From: Clostridium mobile
GTDB taxonomy: Bacteria; Bacillota; Clostridia; Clostridiales; Clostridiaceae
Assembly: GCF_018918285.1 (NCBI RefSeq)
Contig: NZ_JAHLQF010000002.1
Coordinates: 186,001 to 250,000 of the forward strand
Direction: 5' to 3'
Length of the DNA stretch: 64,000 nucleotides
The notes below the pieces were generated by a model that did no database searches, was not told the DNA's origin, and was given only the letters and a program-made list of their open reading frames with translations. Within the stretch, counting starts at the first letter, position 1. The number at the start of each line of letters is the position of its first letter. This document shows, in pieces, positions 45,464 through 53,951 of this stretch. The position numbers were made by a program, and so were the translations under genes.

Positions 45464-46402
45464 ATGTTTGAAGAATTGAATAAAAATATTGCTAATGCAA
45501 AAGAGAAATTAACAAGAAAAGAAGAATTAAAAAATCTTTTACAGAGAACTAATGAAGATTTAAATGCACAAATGGCTAAAAAGAAGGAATTTAATAAAAT
45601 TTTACACGAGGAACAAAAGGATGTTGAAAAGGTTAAGTCATCGGCCATTGCAGAATTGCGTTATTCTATTTTAGGAGAGAAAGAACAGCAAGAAGAAAAA
45701 GGAAGACAGGAATACCTAAGCGCTAAACTTAGATATGATGAGTGCTGTAGTTTAATTGCTAACTTAGAAAAGGAAATAGTCTCTTATAATGAAGAGCTAA
45801 ATAAGTATGTTAATATAGAGTTAGAATATGAGGAATTAATGAAAAAGAAAGAGAGATTAATTCTACAGAGTTATGACCTAAAGCCTAAAGAATTAATAAA
45901 GCTTATAGAAAAAATTCAGGATTTAAAATCTAATATTAAAGAAACAAAGGAAGCCATAAATGCTGGAGAAAAAGTTAGAGAGGCATTAGAAAGGGTTGTA
46001 TCATCTTTAAAGAGTGCAAAAGATTGGGAACAATGGGACATACTTGGTGGAGGACTTATAGCTACAGCATCGAAACAGTCCAAAATAGGTGAGGCTAAAG
46101 GTCATGTTTATGAAGTGCAAAGGCTTCTTGGGATATTCAAAAGAGAGTTATCTGATGTAAAATTATCCTCAGATATGGATATAAATATAGCATTCTTTGA
46201 AAAGTTTGCAGACTATTTTTTCGATGGACTTATATTTGATTGGGTTGTACAATCGAAAATAAACGATTCTTTAAATAATGTATATGATACCTCTAATAAT
46301 GTAAAAAAATTATTAAGCACATTAGAAGGAAACCTTAATGATTGTGAGAGAGAACTTAGGACTGTAGAAGAAGAGGTTAGAGGAATTATTGAAACACAAT
46401 AA
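45464..46402 (+). CDS. Coiled-coil protein of unknown function, paralogue A
   Basis: 312 residues, no signal or membrane helix. Residues ~1-175 are highly charged heptad-rich coiled coil. A conserved centre (EQWDILGGGLIATASKQSKIGEAKGHVYEVQRLL, about 187-225) is followed by FADYFFDGLIFDWVVQSKINDSL and a final helix. Paralogues B (47344) and C (49087) share most residues; A and B contain a YSILG insertion near residue 65 that C lacks. AAGGGGG ribosome site lies immediately after the IS200/IS605-like element. Function unknown; genomic pairing with an ATP-pyrophosphatase is the only clue. Confidence 0.75.
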   Translation: MFEELNKNIANAKEKLTRKEELKNLLQRTNEDLNAQMAKKKEFNKILHEEQKDVEKVKSSAIAELRYSILGEKEQQEEKGRQEYLSAKLRYDECCSLIANLEKEIVSYNEELNKYVNIELEYEELMKKKERLILQSYDLKPKELIKLIEKIQDLKSNIKETKEAINAGEKVREALERVVSSLKSAKDWEQWDILGGGLIATASKQSKIGEAKGHVYEVQRLLGIFKRELSDVKLSSDMDINIAFFEKFADYFFDGLIFDWVVQSKINDSLNNVYDTSNNVKKLLSTLEGNLNDCERELRTVEEEVRGIIETQ

Positions 46403-46437
46403 AAGAGCATGATGAAAACACAGAGGGGATGATAAAC

Positions 46438-46938
46438 ATGATAAGAAAAGCAGCTAATGAAGATTTAAAAGCTATTATGAAGATTATAAAGGAAACTATT
46501 GTTGAGATGCATTCCTATAACAACTATCAATGGGATGAAAACTATCCTCAGGAAAAAGATTTTGCAGGTGATATTAAAAAGGGCGATTTATATGTAATAG
46601 AAAAAGAAGGAGAATTAGTTGGATTTGCCTGTATCAATAAGGAAGAACCCATTGAATATAATGGATTAAATTGGTCCTTAAATGAGGATGTATTTGTTGT
46701 ACATAGGATGGCTGTAAGTAGTAGCCATAGACAAATGGGAATAGGAACAGAATTGATAAACTTTGCCGATGAATTAGCATTAAAAAATAATATAAATTAC
46801 TTAAAAACGGATACCTATTCATTAAATACAAAAATGAATACATTCTTTAAAAGAAGTGGTTATGATCTTATTGGAGAGATGAGTTTTTTAGGTAAAGAGA
46901 AGCCTTTTTATTGCTACGAAAGAATACTAGAGATTTAG
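46438..46938 (+). CDS. GNAT-family N-acetyltransferase
   Basis: 166 residues; acetyl-CoA-binding motif VHRMAVSSSHRQMGIGTELI and the C-terminal FFKRSGYDLIGE. ATG at 46438 is spaced 9 bases from GAGGGG; an ATG at 46429 is too close. It occupies the place where paralogous loci have the 5' part of the ATP-pyrophosphatase gene, whose 3' remnant follows at once. Substrate unknown. Confidence 0.85.
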   Translation: MIRKAANEDLKAIMKIIKETIVEMHSYNNYQWDENYPQEKDFAGDIKKGDLYVIEKEGELVGFACINKEEPIEYNGLNWSLNEDVFVVHRMAVSSSHRQMGIGTELINFADELALKNNINYLKTDTYSLNTKMNTFFKRSGYDLIGEMSFLGKEKPFYCYERILEI

Positions 46939-46945
46939 AGGAAAT

Positions 46946-47113
46946 GTTAAATTTTTAGGACAAGACCTAAGTTATTCGCTGATGAAAGAAATTCAGGAAT
47001 GTGGTGCAGACCACTGCGGCGAAAATGGCGAATATCATACAGTGGTATATGGCGGTCCGATATTTAAAAGTCCTGTACACTTACAATATGGTGAGGAGTA
47101 TGTCAAGATATAG
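46946..47113 (+). pseudogene. ATP-pyrophosphatase 3' remnant (locus A)
   Basis: Open frame VKFLGQDLSYSLMKEIQECG...YHTVVYGGPIFKSPVHLQYGEEYVKI-stop, matching residues ~152-205 of the intact protein at 50002-50655, with no start or SGGKDS motif. The C-terminal ending differs from the intact copy (EEYVKI rather than EEIVPVGEHW). Confidence 0.85.
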
Positions 47114-47145
47114 TGAATTGGAGATAGTTGAATATTTGTCTTAGG

Positions 47146-47184
47146 CTGTTGATAAACATGTTTATTAACAGTCTTTAATTTTTT
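47146..47184 (+). terminator. Terminator between loci A and B
   Basis: CTGTTGATAAAC / GTTTATTAACAG followed by a T-rich tract; the same unit recurs at 43494 and 48670. Confidence 0.75.
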
Positions 47185-47343
47185 ATAGAATTATATAAAT
47201 AGAGTTTAATAAGAAATTTACATCTAATACTTATAAAAGTTCGATACTTTTTTGACTTCTAAACCTTTAAATATATATTATAATTAGAATATAGAGTATA
47301 AAATATATTGCTTAAAGGAGAATTTAATATAAGGGGGATTTTC

Positions 47344-48285
47344 ATGTTTGAAGAGTTGAATAAAAATATTGCTAATGCAAAAGAGAAATTAAGAAGAAAA
47401 GAAAAATTAAAAAATCTTTTAGAGAGGACTAGGGAAGATTTAAATGTACAAACAGCTAAAAAGAAGGAGCTTCATAAAATTTTACACAAGGAAGGAAAGG
47501 ATGTTGAAAAGCTTGAATCATTGAGCATTACAGGACTGTTTTATTCTATTTTAGGAGATAAGGAGCAGCAACTTGAAAAAGAAAGGCAGGAATACCTAAG
47601 TGCAAAGCTCAAATATGATGAGTGCTGTAGTCTAATTACTACCTTAGAAAAGGAAATAATCTCTTATAATGAAGAACTAAGGGAGTATATTAACATAGAG
47701 TCAGAGTATGATGAGCTAATGGCAAGCAAAGAAGAATTAATTCTACAGGGAAATGACCTAAATGCTGAAAAATTAATAAGTCTTGCAGAAAAAGCTCAGG
47801 ATTTAAAATCTAATATTAAAGAAACAAAGGAAGCTATAAATGCTGGAGAAAAAGTTAGAGAGGCATTAGAAAGGGTTTTATCTTCTTTAGAGAGTGCAAA
47901 AGGCTGGGGACAATGGGATATGCTTGGAGGAGGAGTTTTATCTACAATGGCAAAACACTCTAAAATGGATGAAGCTAAAAGTCATGTTCATGAAGTTCAA
48001 AGGCTTCTTGGAATATTTAAAAGAGAGCTATCTGATATAAGATTATCCTCTAATATAGATATAAACATAGGATCTTTTGAAAAATTTGCAGACTATTTTT
48101 TCGATGGACTTATATTCGATTGGGTTGTACAATCTAAAATAAATGATTCTTTAGACAATGTGCGTACAAACTCTAATAATGTAAAAAAATTATTAAGCAC
48201 ATTAGAAAGAAACCTTAATGATTGTGAGAGAGAACTTATGGCTGTAGAGGAAGAGATTAAAGGAATTATTGAGGAGAAGTGTTAA
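47344..48285 (+). CDS. Coiled-coil protein of unknown function, paralogue B
   Basis: 313 residues from the ATG after AAGGGGG; an in-frame ATG 36 bases upstream has no ribosome site. Same architecture as paralogue A, with WGQWDMLGGGVLSTMAKHSK in the central motif and the same FADYFFDGLIFDWVVQSKIN signature. Its upstream region lacks the IS200/IS605-like element and serves as the empty site. The downstream ATP-pyrophosphatase is broken. Confidence 0.75.
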   Translation: MFEELNKNIANAKEKLRRKEKLKNLLERTREDLNVQTAKKKELHKILHKEGKDVEKLESLSITGLFYSILGDKEQQLEKERQEYLSAKLKYDECCSLITTLEKEIISYNEELREYINIESEYDELMASKEELILQGNDLNAEKLISLAEKAQDLKSNIKETKEAINAGEKVREALERVLSSLESAKGWGQWDMLGGGVLSTMAKHSKMDEAKSHVHEVQRLLGIFKRELSDIRLSSNIDINIGSFEKFADYFFDGLIFDWVVQSKINDSLDNVRTNSNNVKKLLSTLERNLNDCERELMAVEEEIKGIIEEKC

Positions 48286-48657
48286 ATGAATAAAAATTGT
48301 TTTGTTTCATGGAGTGGAGGAAAAGACTCCTGTCTTACTTTGTAAAAAGCTATGGAACAGGGATATGATGTTAAAAAATTATTTACTATGTTCAGTAGGG
48401 AAAGTTCTATTTGATGATTATGAACAAATATTTATTTCTAATCTTAGGTCATTTAAAGAGCAGGGTATAGATTATGGAATTTTTGGTGATATCGATATAG
48501 ATGACCATAAGAAATGGGAAGACAAAGTATGTGAGAAAGCCCCCATTGTTTCAATTTTACCCCTATGGCAAAGAGATAGAATAGATATAGTAAAAGAATT
48601 TTTAGATTTAGGGTTTAAAGCAAAGATAGTAGCAGTTGATAAAACCATGATAGATGA
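48286..48657 (+). pseudogene. Broken ATP-pyrophosphatase gene (locus B)
   Basis: Starts MNKNCFVSWSGGKDSCLTL then a stop (TAA where the intact copy has TAT Tyr). About 115 bp are deleted near codon 37, shifting the frame, and the last third of the gene is missing; it joins the terminator spacer directly after KTMID. A 122-codon frame across it is a product of the frameshift. Confidence 0.85.
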
Positions 48658-48669
48658 ATATTTGTCCTA

Positions 48670-48712
48670 GGCTGTTGGTAAACATTGTTTATTAACAGCC
48701 TTTAATTTTTGT
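48670..48712 (+). terminator. Terminator between loci B and C
   Basis: GGCTGTTGGTAAAC / GTTTATTAACAGCC and a T-rich tail, third copy of this spacer unit. Confidence 0.75.
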
Positions 48713-48852
48713 AGAATTATATATAAAGTTTAAAGGAGATCTACATCCAATATTTATAAAGGTTTAAATACTTTTTTTCAACTTCTAAGCCTTTAAATAT
48801 ATATATTATAATTAGAGTATAAAGTAAAACTTATTGCTTAAAAGTAAATTTT

Positions 48853-49069
48853 ATCCGATGACTACCATCCGTAATATTCCCATCGCACTCTGTGAAAGCG
48901 ATTTAGAGTTCTTATGATGTGCATAACGGATGCTACGTCCCTGGATAAGTTCTTCTCCTAAAGGATAAGGATTTCTAAGAAGCAAAGCTTCTAAGAACTC
49001 TCTTAATAACCTTCAGTTGGAGTAAGTATTTCTTTTAAGCAAACTCCATCTGAAGCTAAGAATCACTTG
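48853..49069 (+). mobile_element. Non-autonomous IS200/IS605-like element, copy 3 (enlarged)
   Basis: 217 bp. Same ends and position as copy 2, but between the left and right structures it has ~52 extra bases (from CTCCTAAAGGATAAGGATTT on) that include their own hairpin TTCTAAGAAGC / GCTTCTAAGAA. Confidence 0.8.
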
Positions 49070-49086
49070 ATATAAGGGGGATTTTC

Positions 49087-50001
49087 ATGTTTGAAGAATT
49101 AAATAAAAATATTGCTAATGCAAAAGAGAAATTAACAAGAAAAGAAGAATTAAAAAATCTTTTACAGAGAACTAAGGAAAATTTAAATACACAAATGACT
49201 AAAGAGAAGGAGCTTCATAAAATTTTACAAAATGAAGAAAAAGATGCTGAAAGGCTTGAATCATTTTTAAAAGATATAGAACAGCAACTTGAAAAAAAAA
49301 GGCAGGAATACCTAAGGGCTAAACTTAGATATGATGAGTGCTGTAGTTTAATCGATACCTTAGAAAAGGAAACAATCTCTTATAATGAAGAACTAAATGA
49401 CTATGTTAATATAGAATTAGAGTATAAGGAATTGATGAAAAAGAAAAAAAGATTAATTCTACAAGGTGATGATCTAGATGCTAAAGAATTAATAAAGCTT
49501 ACAGAAAAAGTTCAGGATTTAAAATCTAATATTAAAGAAACAAAGGAAGCCCTAAATGCAGGAGAAAAAGTTAGAGAGGCATTAGAAAGGGTTTTATCTT
49601 CGCTAAAGAGTGCAAAAGGTTGGGAGCAATGGGACATACTTGGTGGAGGATTTGTAGCTACAGCGGCGAAACACTCCAAAATAGATGATGCTAAGAGTCA
49701 TGTTCATGAAGTTCAAAGGCTTCTTGGAATATTCATAAGAGAGTTATCTGATGTAAAATTATCCTCAGATATGGATATAAACATAGGATCTTTTGAAAAA
49801 TTTGCAGACTATTTCTTCGATGGACTTATATTCGATTGGGTTGTACAATCCAAAATAAATGATTCTTTAGATAATATATATGATACCTCTAATAATGTAA
49901 AAAGATTATTAAGTACATTGGAAAGAAACCTTGATGGTTTTGAGGGAGAGTTAAGGACTGCTGAAGATGAGATTAAAAGAATTGTTGAGGAGAAGTGTTA
50001 A
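49087..50001 (+). CDS. Coiled-coil protein of unknown function, paralogue C
   Basis: 304 residues, shortest of the three because the YSILG segment is missing. Central motif EQWDILGGGFVATAAKHSKIDDAKSH and FADYFFDGLIFDWVVQSKIND preserved. The stop codon is followed directly by the ATG of the intact ATP-pyrophosphatase (TAAATG), so the two are co-translated. This is probably the complete, functional version of the unit. Confidence 0.75.
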   Translation: MFEELNKNIANAKEKLTRKEELKNLLQRTKENLNTQMTKEKELHKILQNEEKDAERLESFLKDIEQQLEKKRQEYLRAKLRYDECCSLIDTLEKETISYNEELNDYVNIELEYKELMKKKKRLILQGDDLDAKELIKLTEKVQDLKSNIKETKEALNAGEKVREALERVLSSLKSAKGWEQWDILGGGFVATAAKHSKIDDAKSHVHEVQRLLGIFIRELSDVKLSSDMDINIGSFEKFADYFFDGLIFDWVVQSKINDSLDNIYDTSNNVKRLLSTLERNLDGFEGELRTAEDEIKRIVEEKC

Positions 50002-50655
50002 ATGAATAAAAATTGTTTTGTTTCATGGAGTGGAGGAAAGGATTCCTGTCTTGCTTTGTATAAAGCTATGGAACAGGGATACAGTGTTAAAAAATTGTTT
50101 ACTATGTTTAGTATGGAAAATAATATAAGTTCAGCTCATAGGCTAAAGGAAAATGTTATTAAAGCACAAGCTTTGGCAATGGGAGTTGAACATTCAATAG
50201 GGAAAGCATTATTTGATGATTATGAAGAAATATTTATTTATAACCTTAAATCATTTAAGGAACAGGGCATAGATTATGGAATTTTTGGTGATATCGATAT
50301 AGATGACCATAAGAAATGGGAAGACAAAGTATGTGAAAAAGCCTCTATTACTTCAGTTTTACCCTTATGGCAAAGAGATAGAGTAGATATAGTAAAAGAA
50401 TTTTTGGATTTAGGTTTTAAAGCAAAGATAGTGGTAGTTAATAAAACCATGATAGATGTTAAATTTTTAGGACAAGATTTAAGTTATTCGCTGATGAAAG
50501 AAATTCAGGAATGTGGTGCAGACCCCTGTGGTGAAAATGGCGAATATCATACAGTGGTATATGATGGTCCAATATTTAAACATCCTGTACACCTAGAGTA
50601 TGGTGAGGAAATAGTACCTGTTGGAGAACATTGGGCTCAAATTGAGGTAAGATAG
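50002..50655 (+). CDS. Dph6-like ATP-pyrophosphatase (diphthine-ammonia-ligase family)
   Basis: 217 residues. N-terminal PP-loop SWSGGKDSCLALYKA (pyrophosphate-binding SGGKDS). Conserved DYGIFGDIDIDDHKKWEDKVCEKA, LPLWQRDR and DPCGENGEYHTVVYDGPIF match the Dph6/MJ0570-related adenine nucleotide alpha-hydrolase group. In archaea and eukaryotes such enzymes amidate diphthine; bacteria lack diphthamide, so the bacterial substrate is unknown. Only intact copy of three. Confidence 0.88.
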   Translation: MNKNCFVSWSGGKDSCLALYKAMEQGYSVKKLFTMFSMENNISSAHRLKENVIKAQALAMGVEHSIGKALFDDYEEIFIYNLKSFKEQGIDYGIFGDIDIDDHKKWEDKVCEKASITSVLPLWQRDRVDIVKEFLDLGFKAKIVVVNKTMIDVKFLGQDLSYSLMKEIQECGADPCGENGEYHTVVYDGPIFKHPVHLEYGEEIVPVGEHWAQIEVR

Positions 50656-50802
50656 TAGCAAACTGAACATTTTAAAGCGTATATAGAAAAAGAAGTGATT
50701 ATAAGCCGTGTTATAGAAAAACCAAATGATGTAGTAAAGCTTATAAATTACGTAAAAGAAGGTTCAGGCAAACTTTCTCAAATGGTGTGTAAGTTTAACG
50801 TA
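50656..50802 (+). other. Open-frame remnant after the ATP-pyrophosphatase gene
   Basis: 48 codons in the same frame as the preceding gene, beyond its TAG, ending at TAA. It encodes EKEVIISRVIEKPNDVVKLIN and similar, which looks protein-like but has no start codon. Either a gene fragment or an ancestral C-terminal extension cut by the TAG. Not recognised. Confidence 0.4.
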
Positions 50803-51030
50803 TAAAAAACGCATAAAAAGATAATGAGGAAAGAATTTTGTGAAAGTAGAATTTTTTCCTCTTTTAGTGTTACAATAATATTGCAACTATATGTTCTAAT
50901 CTGCGTTGGTGATATCAGGTAATATTTTTACAATTTAATGCATGAGTATAAATTATTGTAAATATTTAAATGCGGATTCACATAAAATTATTAAATTTAA
51001 ACATAAATATAAAATTTTATTTAAAAAGCC

Positions 51031-51059
51031 TTGACAAAATACTCTATACTTAGTAAAAT
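51031..51059 (+). promoter_or_regulatory. tRNA-Gln promoter
   Basis: TTGACA and TAAAAT with a 17-base spacer, about 50 bases before the tRNA. Confidence 0.75.
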
Positions 51060-51107
51060 ATAAATCGTCGCCACAAGTGTGGCTTCAACAAAATTTTACA
51101 ATAATAT

Positions 51108-51182
51108 TGGGATGTCGCCAAGCGGTAAGGCACGGGACTTTGACTCCCGCATTCGTAGGTTCGAATCCTGCTATCCCAGCCA
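51108..51182 (+). tRNA. tRNA-Gln (anticodon TTG)
   Basis: Acceptor stem TGGGATG / TATCCCA, anticodon stem-loop CGGGA-CTTTGAC-TCCCG with anticodon TTG reading CAA, T-loop GGTTCGAATCC, discriminator G and encoded CCA. Solitary gene with its own promoter and terminator. Confidence 0.95.
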
Positions 51183-51187
51183 CAAGG

Positions 51188-51231
51188 ACTATTATTTAAG
51201 AGTTGAACTCTCAAATAATAGTTTTTTTAAT
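51188..51231 (+). terminator. Terminator of the tRNA gene
   Basis: ACTATTATTTAAGAGTT pairs with AACTCTCAAATAATAGT, then seven T. Confidence 0.9.
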
Positions 51232-51321
51232 TTATATAGAAATTAAATCTTGATTTTAAAGGTTTATTATATGTGATATAATGGAAATACAAGTTATTTA
51301 TGTATTTGGAGGTTTATAGCC

Positions 51322-51789
51322 ATGAAACTTAATTCTACTCTTATTGCAGTTAAAAACATAAAAAAGTCTAGAGAATTTTACGAAAGAGTGCTTAATCAAA
51401 AAGTAATATTGGATTTTGGAGAGAACATTACTTTTGATGGAGACTTTTCGTTACAGAGTAAACTATCTTGGCAAGGTTTTATTGATAAAGATGAAAAAGA
51501 TATTATAGAAAAAAGCAATAACTTTGAGTTGTATTTTGAGGAAGAAAATTTTGAAGATTTTATGGATCACCTGAATTCTTTTAATAATATTGAATTTGTG
51601 CACGCAGTTAAAGAATATCCTTGGGGACAAAGAGTAGTTAGATTTTATGATCCTGATAGTCATATTATTGAAGTTGGAGAAAGCATGAGATCTGTAGTAA
51701 AGCGTTTTTTAGCAAGTGGAATGACCATAGAAGAAGCTTCAAAGCGATCTCAGTATCCAGTTGACTTTGTTAAGTCATGTATTGAATAA
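51322..51789 (+). CDS. VOC-family (glyoxalase-like) protein
   Basis: 155 residues in the vicinal-oxygen-chelate fold: LIAVKNIKKSREFYERVLNQKVILDFG at the N-terminus and VRFYDPDSHIIEVGESM with the metal-ligand Glu. A C-terminal helical tail (RFLASGMTIEEASKRSQYP) is common in clostridial homologues. Substrate unknown. GGAGG ribosome site. Confidence 0.85.
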   Translation: MKLNSTLIAVKNIKKSREFYERVLNQKVILDFGENITFDGDFSLQSKLSWQGFIDKDEKDIIEKSNNFELYFEEENFEDFMDHLNSFNNIEFVHAVKEYPWGQRVVRFYDPDSHIIEVGESMRSVVKRFLASGMTIEEASKRSQYPVDFVKSCIE

Positions 51790-51850
51790 AATTAGCATCC
51801 AAAAGGGAAACTGAGGTACATAGATTTATTAGAAAAATAGGTAAAGTATT

Positions 51851-51883
51851 AATGCGAACTAAAAATTAGTCCGCATTTTTTTA
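51851..51883 (+). terminator. Terminator
   Basis: AATGCGAACTAA / TTAGTCCGCATT then seven T. Confidence 0.85.
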
Positions 51884-51998
51884 TGCTTTTATATTTCCGT
51901 TGAAATCTAAAAATCTAAAAAACTAAATATCTAAGAATTTAACTAAATAGGTTTTTCAATTATAAATTTCTATAAAAGTAATTTAGTTTCACAAACAG

Positions 51999-52062
51999 AG
52001 AGCTAAGTACGTAGTGGAGCCGCTTCAATAAAAAGTTGCTATTTCTCTACATACTTAGCTCT
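51999..52062 (+). repeat. Palindromic element, copy 4
   Basis: AGAGCTAAGTACGTAGTGGAG with a near-complementary right arm ending TTAGCTCT; preceded by the AT-rich flank typical of the family (TTTTTCAATTATAAATTTC). A CRISPR leader copy follows at 52121. Confidence 0.8.
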
Positions 52063-52120
52063 TTTATGGTTTGCAAGTATTTAAAGGAAAAGTTTGAAGT
52101 GAAAAAATATTGAACTTAAC

Positions 52121-52337
52121 ATTATAGAAAATATCCCAATTGATTTCCATTATAAAACTGACATAAGTTAATGAAATCAATGATTATGCCATGATTTTAT
52201 ATGATAAATTTTAAGTATACAAAACGTCTAGAAAAATATTGAAAGAATATAACAAAATTAATGAGTTATGTAATATGATAAAAATAAGGAATGCCGGTTT
52301 TAGAGTGACTGAATCTTAACATGGCCAATGTAAGTAT
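52121..52337 (+). CRISPR. Decayed CRISPR leader with one degenerate repeat
   Basis: 52121-52307 aligns with the leader at 58875-59061: shared ATATCCCAA, AATCAATG and a 3' end GATAAAAATAAGGAATG...TTTTAGAGTG. It is followed by a degenerate repeat at 52308-52337 (ACTGAATCTTAACATGG) and no further repeats. Confidence 0.6.
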
Positions 52338-52799
52338 ATCCCACCATTTCTATTGCTGACCTAAATCCTCCTGTGCCTGAAAAAAGCTTAAAAAATCCAT
52401 CTAACCATTTCCTATATTTTTAATTAGGTGACAGTTTATAGATTAGATGAAATTATGAAAAGCTTACATATGAATTTTATTTAATTAGTTCTTTTACATA
52501 CCAAGCAATGTTTTAACCCTATTTTCTACTATCATACAACTGGAAATGTTTAACTTATAATATAAAACAAATTATTTCTCAATTTCTCAAAAAATGTCGT
52601 TGTATCTTAATATATCAAAGTTATTTTCATTCAAACTTACAGAATGTGTGATTCTATTTATTGTCATATATTTTAAATTATTGAATATTTTATAAGTGTA
52701 TAATATGTTTTTTGCTGAACTTATTTGTAAAATTTTATTGAATTGGTAAAATATGATATAATGGTTATATACTACTATTAAATATGAGGAGGTACTTTA
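52338..52799. other. AT-rich region upstream of the amidase gene
   Basis: No gene, repeat or convincing RNA seen. A TATAAT about 40 bases before the amidase start (near 52757) is a likely -10 element; its -35 is weak. Confidence 0.4.
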
Positions 52800-53927
52800 A
52801 TGAAAAAAATTTTTACATTACTATTAAGCTTTGTTATGGTTTTAACAATAAGTGTTTCAACCTCAACAGTAAAAGCAAATATTTTAAATACTAATGACAG
52901 CTTTGATGGTTCTACATCTAATTTACTAAGCACTGGCGATAAAGAACAGTTATTATCATTAACCCAAAATTATTTTACTTCTGAAATCGAATCTATTAAA
53001 CAAAATAGAGCTATAACTATTGATGATAACTTAATGTCTACTGAATTAAAAGAGTATAGTAGTCTTAAAAATTTATATCTTAGTGATTGGTTTAAAGAAG
53101 TAGATAAAGAATTGATTAACTATTCAGTTGATTTGAATTTTAAAGATCTTGAAGTGTATGATGAAAGTTTAAGTATTATTTGTACTGTTACAAATAAAAT
53201 GGTATTTAAAGATTCTCCAGAAATAGAACAATTAGGACAAGATGATTATAAAATATTATTTAAAAAATTGGATGAGAATCTTATATTAGAAGATGTAATT
53301 TTATTAGAAGAGAGTGAATTTAATCAAAAAAGTTTATTAAGAAGTCCTGTTGATACTAGATATGAAACATTAAAATCTAAATATTTAAATCTTAAAAAAG
53401 ATGCTCAAAGAATAAAAGAATTAAGTGTTAGCGAGGATTCAGATTTATTAAACCCTGAAAATACTTTTAATGCACGTAGTTACTCAAGTGGATATTTAGC
53501 TGCTATTGATTATGCTCATACTTGGGCTTTAGGAAGAAATCCAGCATATAGAGATTTCGGTGATAATGATTGCACAAATTTTGTATCTCAATGTGTTTTT
53601 GCTGGTGGTATGCCAATGGTAGAACCAAAATGGGCTTATAGTTCTTTTACTCAAAGTAGAAGCTGGGTGCTAGTAACAGAATTTTGGACAGCTATGTATC
53701 AGCTTGGATATGGAACTCCAAATAGTTCTGCTTATAGAGGTGATATTGTTCAGTTCTATAATTCAACTAAAAAGGAGTGGAGTCATGCTGGTATTATAAC
53801 TGCAAAAGATTCATATGGTACACTTTTCTACTCTGCTCATTCCTCAAACAGAAGAGATTACGGATTATATAACGTATATCCATCATCTCTTTATACTGAT
53901 GTTAGATTCTTAGGAATGAATTACTAA
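52800..53927 (+). CDS. Secreted amidase-domain protein
   Basis: Signal peptide (KIFTLLLSFVMVLTISVSTST, cleavage near residue 25), a ~200-residue N-terminal region, then an amidase_6-type domain (about 225-375): YAHTWALGRNPAYRDFGDNDCTNFVSQCVFAGG with the catalytic Cys, and WSHAGII with the His. Probably a cell-wall or peptide amidase of the NlpC/P60-like superfamily. GGAGG ribosome site. Its terminator is split by the IS element that follows. Confidence 0.85.
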   Translation: MKKIFTLLLSFVMVLTISVSTSTVKANILNTNDSFDGSTSNLLSTGDKEQLLSLTQNYFTSEIESIKQNRAITIDDNLMSTELKEYSSLKNLYLSDWFKEVDKELINYSVDLNFKDLEVYDESLSIICTVTNKMVFKDSPEIEQLGQDDYKILFKKLDENLILEDVILLEESEFNQKSLLRSPVDTRYETLKSKYLNLKKDAQRIKELSVSEDSDLLNPENTFNARSYSSGYLAAIDYAHTWALGRNPAYRDFGDNDCTNFVSQCVFAGGMPMVEPKWAYSSFTQSRSWVLVTEFWTAMYQLGYGTPNSSAYRGDIVQFYNSTKKEWSHAGIITAKDSYGTLFYSAHSSNRRDYGLYNVYPSSLYTDVRFLGMNY

Positions 53928-53951
53928 TAAAAGAGCTCGTATTTTATGAAG

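Noticed and set aside
48302-48670. 122-codon frame in locus B
   Set aside because: It joins out-of-frame and in-frame parts of a broken ATP-pyrophosphatase; alignment with the intact copy shows a pseudogene.
50656-50802. HPr-like protein after the ATP-pyrophosphatase
   Set aside because: Weak resemblance only, no start codon and no active-site histidine region; left as an unassigned remnant.
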